Shown here piece by piece: positions 7,276 through 10,666 of a DNA stretch of 10,666 nucleotides. Position numbers and translations under genes: made by a program. The notes under the pieces are model-generated. The model was not told where the DNA came from and ran no database searches. It worked only from the letters and a program-made list of their open reading frames with translations. Position 1 is the first letter of the stretch. Each line of letters starts with the position of its first letter. Origin of the DNA: an uncultured Treponema sp. (lineage in GTDB: Bacteria > Spirochaetota > Spirochaetia > Treponematales > Treponemataceae); NCBI RefSeq assembly GCF_938029485.1, contig NZ_CALHGC010000207.1, positions 1 through 10,666 of the forward strand, given 5' to 3'.

Positions 7276-7633
7276 ATTGTTGAGATCGAATAGAAAACAT
7301 ACCCGCTTTTTTAAACAAACAGTCCAGCTGTACCGTACGCAGAGAAAAAGTATCGTGCCCCGGAAATACAAGCAAAAGAATATCCTTCCCTATTACAAGC
7401 CGGGATTTTATTTGACGATATACTTCTTTTGATAAACGGCGAGCTTTATTTCTTTGTACGGCGGAACCGTAATGTCGCTTAAATGTACAAACAAAACGAT
7501 TATATGGTAATTTATTCGGCAAAACGAACAACTTTGCGCCGTCGCAGCTATAGCGGTGTCCTATTTTAAACATATCCCGTATCCGCACGGCGCCGCAAAG
7601 ACGCTCTTCTTTAGGCAAACAAGAGCGCTTCAT
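7247..7633 (-). CDS. rnpA: Ribonuclease P protein component
   Basis: Protein subunit of RNase P, which with the RNA subunit removes 5' leaders from precursor tRNAs. The 128-residue product shows the expected basic RNR-type motif QRNKARRLSKEVYR (60-73) and the upstream FKRHYGSAVQ (51-60), where the family has K-x-G-x-A-V-x-R-N. The N-terminal LPKEERL (6-12) is the usual start of the fold. The C-terminal 15 or so residues, encoded in the yidD overlap region, extend past the core. The ATG has no strong ribosome site; it begins 11 bases after the rpmH stop, consistent with coupling. The RNase P RNA gene is not in this window. Confidence 0.94.
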   Translation of the reverse strand: MKRSCLPKEERLCGAVRIRDMFKIGHRYSCDGAKLFVLPNKLPYNRFVCTFKRHYGSAVQRNKARRLSKEVYRQIKSRLVIGKDILLLVFPGHDTFSLRTVQLDCLFKKAGMFSIRSQQYETQLSEKD

Positions 7634-7644
7634 GTGTTAAACTC

Positions 7645-7800
7645 TTAGTAACTCTTTTTTTCGTCGGATACGGAAAGCTTATAGCGTCCTTTTGCACGAC
7701 GACTCTTTAAAACCGCGCGGCCTCCGCGTGTTGCCATACGCGCACGAAATCCATGACGGCGCAAACGTTTTGTTCTGCTCGGTTGAAATGTCCGTTTCAT
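7645..7800 (-). CDS. rpmH: Ribosomal protein bL34
   Basis: Small, very basic large-subunit ribosomal protein. The 51-residue product begins MKRTFQPSRTKRLRRHGFRA and continues RMATRGGRAVLKSRRAKGR, the almost invariant L34 core. The tail after KLSV (SDEKKSY) is about five residues longer than the 46-residue Escherichia coli protein. An AAGGAG site at 7810-7815 lies nine bases upstream. It is the first gene of the operon rpmH-rnpA-yidD-yidC-jag and follows the strong promoter at 7903-7931 with a leader of roughly 95 bases. Confidence 0.97.
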   Translation of the reverse strand: MKRTFQPSRTKRLRRHGFRARMATRGGRAVLKSRRAKGRYKLSVSDEKKSY

Positions 7801-7828
7801 AAAACTAGACTCCTTCTATATATAGTTA

Positions 7829-7883
7829 TTAGGCGCACTACCCGCCTAAAAGATCATAGGTAACGGGGAAAAACACCCTCCCC
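7829..7883 (-). promoter_or_regulatory. Structured 5' leader of rpmH (two small hairpins)
   Basis: Between the predicted start point and the rpmH ribosome site the transcript can form two stem-loops. One is a 5-pair GC-rich stem (7879-7883 with 7865-7869). The other is a 7-pair stem TTAGGCG/CGCCTAA (7843-7849 with 7829-7835, 7-base loop) ending 13 bases before the AAGGAG. Neither is followed by a U-run. The structures are seen; a role such as translational control of L34 is only a possibility. Confidence 0.35.
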
Positions 7884-7902
7884 TTAAAATACTGGACAGA
7901 GA

Positions 7903-7931
7903 ACTATACTATAGCACTATAAAAAAGTCAA
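7903..7931 (-). promoter_or_regulatory. Strong sigma70-type promoter for the rpmH-rnpA-yidD-yidC-jag operon
   Basis: On the minus strand TTGACT (7931-7926) is separated by exactly 17 bases from TATAGT (7908-7903). The predicted start point is near 7896. It is the best promoter-like sequence in the window and sits in the gap between the tRNA terminator and rpmH, as expected for this operon. Confidence 0.8.
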
Positions 7932-8014
7932 TCTATCGCTTTGGGGCTAAAAATATTTTTAATACGGTTACCCTGATAGCGTTTAAACAATAGTCGCAAC
8001 CTTACCTCAGCGAT

Positions 8015-8048
8015 AAAAAAAGGCATCCCTAAATTAAGGATGCCTTTT
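8015..8048 (-). terminator. Rho-independent terminator of the tRNA-Met gene
   Basis: Perfect 11-pair stem (8038-8048 with 8018-8028: AAAAGGCATCC / GGATGCCTTTT) with a 9-base loop. In the minus-strand transcript it runs into seven U (8021-8015). It begins 7 bases past the end of the tRNA. It should isolate the tRNA transcript from the rpmH promoter just downstream. Confidence 0.9.
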
Positions 8049-8054
8049 CAAATT

Positions 8055-8127
8055 TAGCAGGGGTAGGACTTGAACCTACGACTTCCGGGTTATGAGCCCG
8101 ACGAGCTGCCAACTGCTCTACCCTGCG
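8055..8127 (-). tRNA. Initiator tRNA-Met (CAU anticodon), CCA not encoded
   Basis: A complete 73-base cloverleaf can be drawn. It has acceptor arms CGCAGGG and CCCTGCT, D stem GAGC/GCTC with an 8-base loop, anticodon stem TCGGG/CCCGG with loop CTCATAA (anticodon CAU), variable AAGTC, and T stem GTAGG/CCTAC with loop TTCAAGT. Initiator marks are present: position 1 is unpaired, the anticodon stem has three consecutive G-C pairs, and the D stem has A11-U24. The end mismatch is C1 with U72, whereas the usual bacterial initiator has C1 with A72. After discriminator A73 the DNA reads AATT, so CCA must be added enzymatically. It has its own promoter and terminator. Confidence 0.95.
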
Positions 8128-8139
8128 ACGTATGCGCAT

Positions 8140-8168
8140 AAAGTAAACTACAATTAGGAAAATGTCAA
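8140..8168 (-). promoter_or_regulatory. Promoter of the initiator tRNA gene
   Basis: On the minus strand a perfect TTGACA (8168-8163) is followed by 17 bases and TACTTT (8145-8140), a weak -10 matching three of six bases. A start near 8133 would give a leader of only a few bases before the tRNA. The -35 touches the hairpin that follows the phosphatase gene. Confidence 0.6.
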
Positions 8169-8186
8169 GCATTTTCTTAAAAATGC
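8169..8186 (-). terminator. Possible weak terminator hairpin after the phosphatase gene
   Basis: A 7-pair stem GCATTTT/AAAATGC (8180-8186 with 8169-8175) with a 4-base loop lies 5 bases after the phosphatase stop codon. It is followed only by TTGACATTTTCC in the transcript, so the U-tract is poor, and read-through into the tRNA promoter region is possible. The hairpin abuts the tRNA -35 element. Confidence 0.35.
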
Positions 8187-8191
8187 CTCAT

Positions 8192-10411
8192 TTAAACAGG
8201 ACCCCGGCGCGCAATACCGAGGATAGTCAAGTCATCATATTGGATGTCTTCTTTTACTTGTTTATAGTAAAAATATTCATCGTAAATAGGATGAGGAGCT
8301 TTATCACAACAATAAACATCGTATTGTAAAAAATACTTGCTCAAGAAGGTGTCGATTTTCTTATCTACTTGTACGCAGTCAAAAGGCTGGGCGGAACTGT
8401 CTTTATATATTCTAAAGATCTTCTCAACCGAAATAAGCGCCAAAACGGCATCTTCGATTGTTCCATTACAAGAAGAAAAATCAAAATCCATTTGTTCGTA
8501 AATAAGGTCGCTCTGCCGTTTTTTTAGCGTAAATTTCTTTCGGGCAAAAACAGCCTCAATAATCGCTTCAACCCTATCCTTACCCAACGTTTCGCTATCG
8601 GTACCCATAAGGTGGCTATCGCCCTCTTCCGCCGGAATGGGATCGGAATCGTCTCTCGGTTTTAAAATCGGCACACGCAGTTTCCGCTTGGATTCTTCGA
8701 TACCGTCCGTATACAAGAACAGTATATCGCCGCAGTTAAGGTGTATTTTTTCTACCGGGTACCCGCCGCTAAGGCTTATCATCTCCGAAGAAAATGCACC
8801 GGCAGCGGATCCCGAACGCAGCGTATAGCTTTTTAAGCGCCGCGCCCGCTTATCATACACATGCACGATATTATCGCCTGCATTACAGAAATAGGCATCC
8901 CCAACGCGCATATCGATAATACAAAGACTGAATGCGGCAAACCGGCCGATAAAGCCGTGGGATTCGATAACGTCATTAATCCGCATAACGATACTGCTGA
9001 GGTTGTATCCGTCGCGTTTATAATTCCAATTTTGAAAGTAGTTTTGGAATAACGTAGCGACTTCTACCATGATGAGTGCGGCAGGAACCCCCTTCCCGGC
9101 GACATCGCATTTTATAACGGCATAGTGGAAGGCATCCAATTTTCTGTAGTCAAAATAATCGCCGGAAACGCCGTGCGCGCCTTCATAATAACCGAAAAAT
9201 TCGGAATAAAAGTCGCGGTGACTGCCCGTCGTCAATTTTCTGCCGGAAGAACTGAGATCCAGCGGGATAAACATTTTCTGTATTTCTTTACCGACCTTTA
9301 AATCTTTAGAAAGAGCGGCAGCGGCAGCCAAGCGTTCGGTCATGTCGTTAATCGTCATACCGAGCATTCCGAACTCATCCCTTGACGTTACTTTAACCGA
9401 CTTACCGGCAAGTTTTTCTTTATCGTCGGTGTCGCGGATGAGCGCAACATGCGCCGCCAAAAGCCCGAGCGGACGCACAAAGACCGAGCTGAGCAGCCAC
9501 GCCGTCAAGATACCCGCCGCCAATACCACCAATGAAATTTCGACGATAAGGCGAATCAATCGGTTTTGTTGATCACCTATTTTTTCCAGCAAATTTTCTA
9601 CCGAAATATTAACGAATACGATACCCTGCACGTTTGCTTGAGGGTTTGCACGATTGTAATAGATAATGGGTTCATAGAATAAATATTCGGTTCGCGCATC
9701 CGAAAGATTTTCCATCGAATAGTCGGGATACGAACCGAATCCTTGATCGGATAACGCCGAAAGCCGTGCTTGCAGCTTTGCTTCAAGATGGCGGATACTT
9801 ACCTGAATTTCGGTTTGGCGCTTAAGTACGTACGGATCCCGCCGCATTTTAAGTTCTTCCATCTCGTTTGTAAGCAGTTTAACCGAATCGGTATGCTGCT
9901 GAACTATCGCGGTCGCTTCGTCATTGATATACGCCAGCTTTTGCAGAATTTCATCAATACCTTCAGGGTCAAACTGCGATACGCCGGGAGTATATCGCTG
10001 GGGCTTGATAAGTTGAGTAATATCATGGCAGTCCGTCGCTAAAACATAGTGCAGACCTTCCTGCCCCGGCACCGTGCTTTTTCCGGTAACAACGACATAT
10101 TTTGCTTCGGGAAAGGTAACTCTATTCAATAATAAAAGGTCAAAATCTTCTTGATTGGGATTTAAAAAATGATTTTGAACCCGTAATTCAAGGTTATCAA
10201 GCAATATTTTTGTTTGCAGTAGAAGGCTGTTGGAAAGTAAATTTTTATACGGACGAATAATAGCGATTGCGAGTGCGGTCGCCACGCTGGAAATAGCAAC
10301 AAGCAAAATAGTAACAATAATAACCACGAATTTTATGCGGACACTGTTCCATAGACTTACCCTTGGTCTGTATTTTTTTATGTGGTCAAGTGTCTTTTTG
10401 CCTGCTTCCAT
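8192..10411 (-). CDS. Membrane-bound SpoIIE/RsbU-type protein phosphatase with extracytoplasmic sensor and HAMP domain
   Basis: PP2C-fold serine/threonine phosphatase; relatives control anti-sigma-factor partner-switching. No such partner gene is in this window. Numbering starts at the ATG at 10411 (739 residues). Helix 1 is at about 26-52. An extracytoplasmic sensor covers about 55-285, with a likely coiled coil around 150-225. Helix 2 is at about 288-312, HAMP at about 312-365, and the phosphatase from about 372 to the end. Metal-binding motifs are intact: GVSGDYFDY (414-422), KCDVAGKGVPAALIM (434-448), LYTDGIEES (566-574) and YDDLTILGIAR (725-735). About 150 residues separate the last two motifs, far more than usual. 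A GTG two codons earlier (10417) is in frame, but AGGAG at 10417-10421 would abut it, while it sits five bases from the ATG, so the ATG is preferred. Confidence 0.93.
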   Translation of the reverse strand: MEAGKKTLDHIKKYRPRVSLWNSVRIKFVVIIVTILLVAISSVATALAIAIIRPYKNLLSNSLLLQTKILLDNLELRVQNHFLNPNQEDFDLLLLNRVTFPEAKYVVVTGKSTVPGQEGLHYVLATDCHDITQLIKPQRYTPGVSQFDPEGIDEILQKLAYINDEATAIVQQHTDSVKLLTNEMEELKMRRDPYVLKRQTEIQVSIRHLEAKLQARLSALSDQGFGSYPDYSMENLSDARTEYLFYEPIIYYNRANPQANVQGIVFVNISVENLLEKIGDQQNRLIRLIVEISLVVLAAGILTAWLLSSVFVRPLGLLAAHVALIRDTDDKEKLAGKSVKVTSRDEFGMLGMTINDMTERLAAAAALSKDLKVGKEIQKMFIPLDLSSSGRKLTTGSHRDFYSEFFGYYEGAHGVSGDYFDYRKLDAFHYAVIKCDVAGKGVPAALIMVEVATLFQNYFQNWNYKRDGYNLSSIVMRINDVIESHGFIGRFAAFSLCIIDMRVGDAYFCNAGDNIVHVYDKRARRLKSYTLRSGSAAGAFSSEMISLSGGYPVEKIHLNCGDILFLYTDGIEESKRKLRVPILKPRDDSDPIPAEEGDSHLMGTDSETLGKDRVEAIIEAVFARKKFTLKKRQSDLIYEQMDFDFSSCNGTIEDAVLALISVEKIFRIYKDSSAQPFDCVQVDKKIDTFLSKYFLQYDVYCCDKAPHPIYDEYFYYKQVKEDIQYDDLTILGIARRGPV

Positions 10412-10473
10412 GCTCACTCCTGCCGAACTGCTCCGGTTTTTCCGTCGGTATTCTCTAAAACTTCAATGCCGCC

Positions 10474-10479
10474 ATTATA
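10474..10479 (-). promoter_or_regulatory. Likely -10 element for the phosphatase gene
   Basis: TATAAT on the minus strand is perfect. It would place a start point near 10467 and give a leader of about 55 bases. The region 17 bases upstream reads TTTCGT, a poor -35, so the promoter may need an activator or another sigma factor, or be weak. Confidence 0.45.
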
Positions 10480-10568
10480 TACTAAATAGGAAACAAACGA
10501 AAGAGGGTATCTATAAAAAAAGAGATAAAATTTTACTAAAAACTTTCACATAAAAGGAAGACACTCGA

Positions 10569-10587
10569 CGGTTATATCGGTTATAAT
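10569..10587 (+). promoter_or_regulatory. -10 element and tandem CGGTTATA repeat before the right-edge gene
   Basis: A perfect TATAAT lies at 10582-10587 on the plus strand, ending nine bases before the ATG at 10597. The octamer CGGTTATA occurs twice in tandem (10569-10576 and 10578-10585); the second copy overlaps the -10. I see no convincing -35. The repeat could be an operator or merely chance. Confidence 0.4.
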
Positions 10588-10596
10588 GCACTTTCT

Positions 10597-10666
10597 ATGA
10601 AACGGCTGTTGATCATTTTAGTATTTGTAACCCGGATGTCGGTTCATGCGCAGGATTTCCTTTTAG
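10597..10666 (+). CDS. Start of an exported protein gene (runs off the right edge)
   Basis: Only 23 codons are visible. They read as a secretion signal: basic start MKRLL, hydrophobic stretch IILVFV, then TRMSVHA and QDFLL, with a plausible cleavage after the Ala of VHA. The Arg inside the hydrophobic part is slightly unusual. There is no ribosome site before the ATG, and the -10 element is so close that the mRNA may be leaderless. It is divergent from the phosphatase gene, with 185 bases between their starts. The product cannot be named from this fragment. Confidence 0.6.
   Translation, partial: MKRLLIILVFVTRMSVHAQDFLL

Noticed and set aside
7276..7371. N-terminal extension of YidD to the ATG at 7371
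   Set aside because: The added 32 residues overlap rnpA and resemble no YidD; the 81-residue form has normal family length.
10412..10417. GTG start for the phosphatase
   Set aside because: The AGGAG site would directly abut this codon; the ATG six bases later has workable five-base spacing.
1..10666. CRISPR array, insertion sequence, phage or defence island
   Set aside because: No regularly spaced repeats, transposase, integrase or defence-type motifs were seen on either strand; the window is housekeeping chromosome.

Overview
The window looks like chromosomal DNA of a spirochaete, most likely a host-associated Treponema with a mid-40s GC content. This is inferred from three things: the unusual cyclophilin-FKBP fusion, an envelope-targeted protein of a type I associate with treponemes, and a SecD/SecF/YidC/Jag set with spirochaete-like sequence. 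I have no database match to confirm it. Nearly everything is on the minus strand, so the text below reads from high to low coordinates. I see no mobile element, CRISPR array, integrase or phage gene. No gene-free stretch reaches 300 bases.

Right edge: a plus-strand gene fragment with a secretion signal (from 10597) diverges from a membrane-bound SpoIIE-type serine/threonine phosphatase (10411 to 8192). Next come an initiator tRNA-Met with its own promoter and a rho-independent terminator, then a strong sigma70-type promoter (7931 to 7903). That promoter starts a compact run: rpmH (L34), rnpA (RNase P protein), yidD, yidC, jag/khpB, an exported protein of unknown function, and an exported dual-family prolyl isomerase. 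Junctions are overlaps or gaps of a few bases up to about 11, so this is almost certainly one operon. A second good promoter (2669 to 2641) sits after it and starts yajC, secD and secF, with secF cut by the left edge.

Together the genes form an envelope-biogenesis block. YidC and YidD insert and assist membrane proteins. YajC, SecD and SecF are the accessory and proton-driven subunits of the Sec translocon. The prolyl isomerase would fold proteins arriving outside the inner membrane. Jag/KhpB is an RNA-binding partner often found with YidC. rpmH and rnpA are the classic companions of yidD and yidC, although dnaA, which often lies beside rpmH, is not in this window.

The annotation is mostly ordinary housekeeping. 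The items most worth a second look are a near-perfect 18-position hairpin plus a small reading frame with a RAVP motif directly upstream of secD, the cyclophilin-FKBP fusion, Lys in place of the usual YidC groove Arg, a C1/U72 initiator tRNA without an encoded CCA, the long insert in the phosphatase domain, and a possibly leaderless signal-peptide gene at the right edge.
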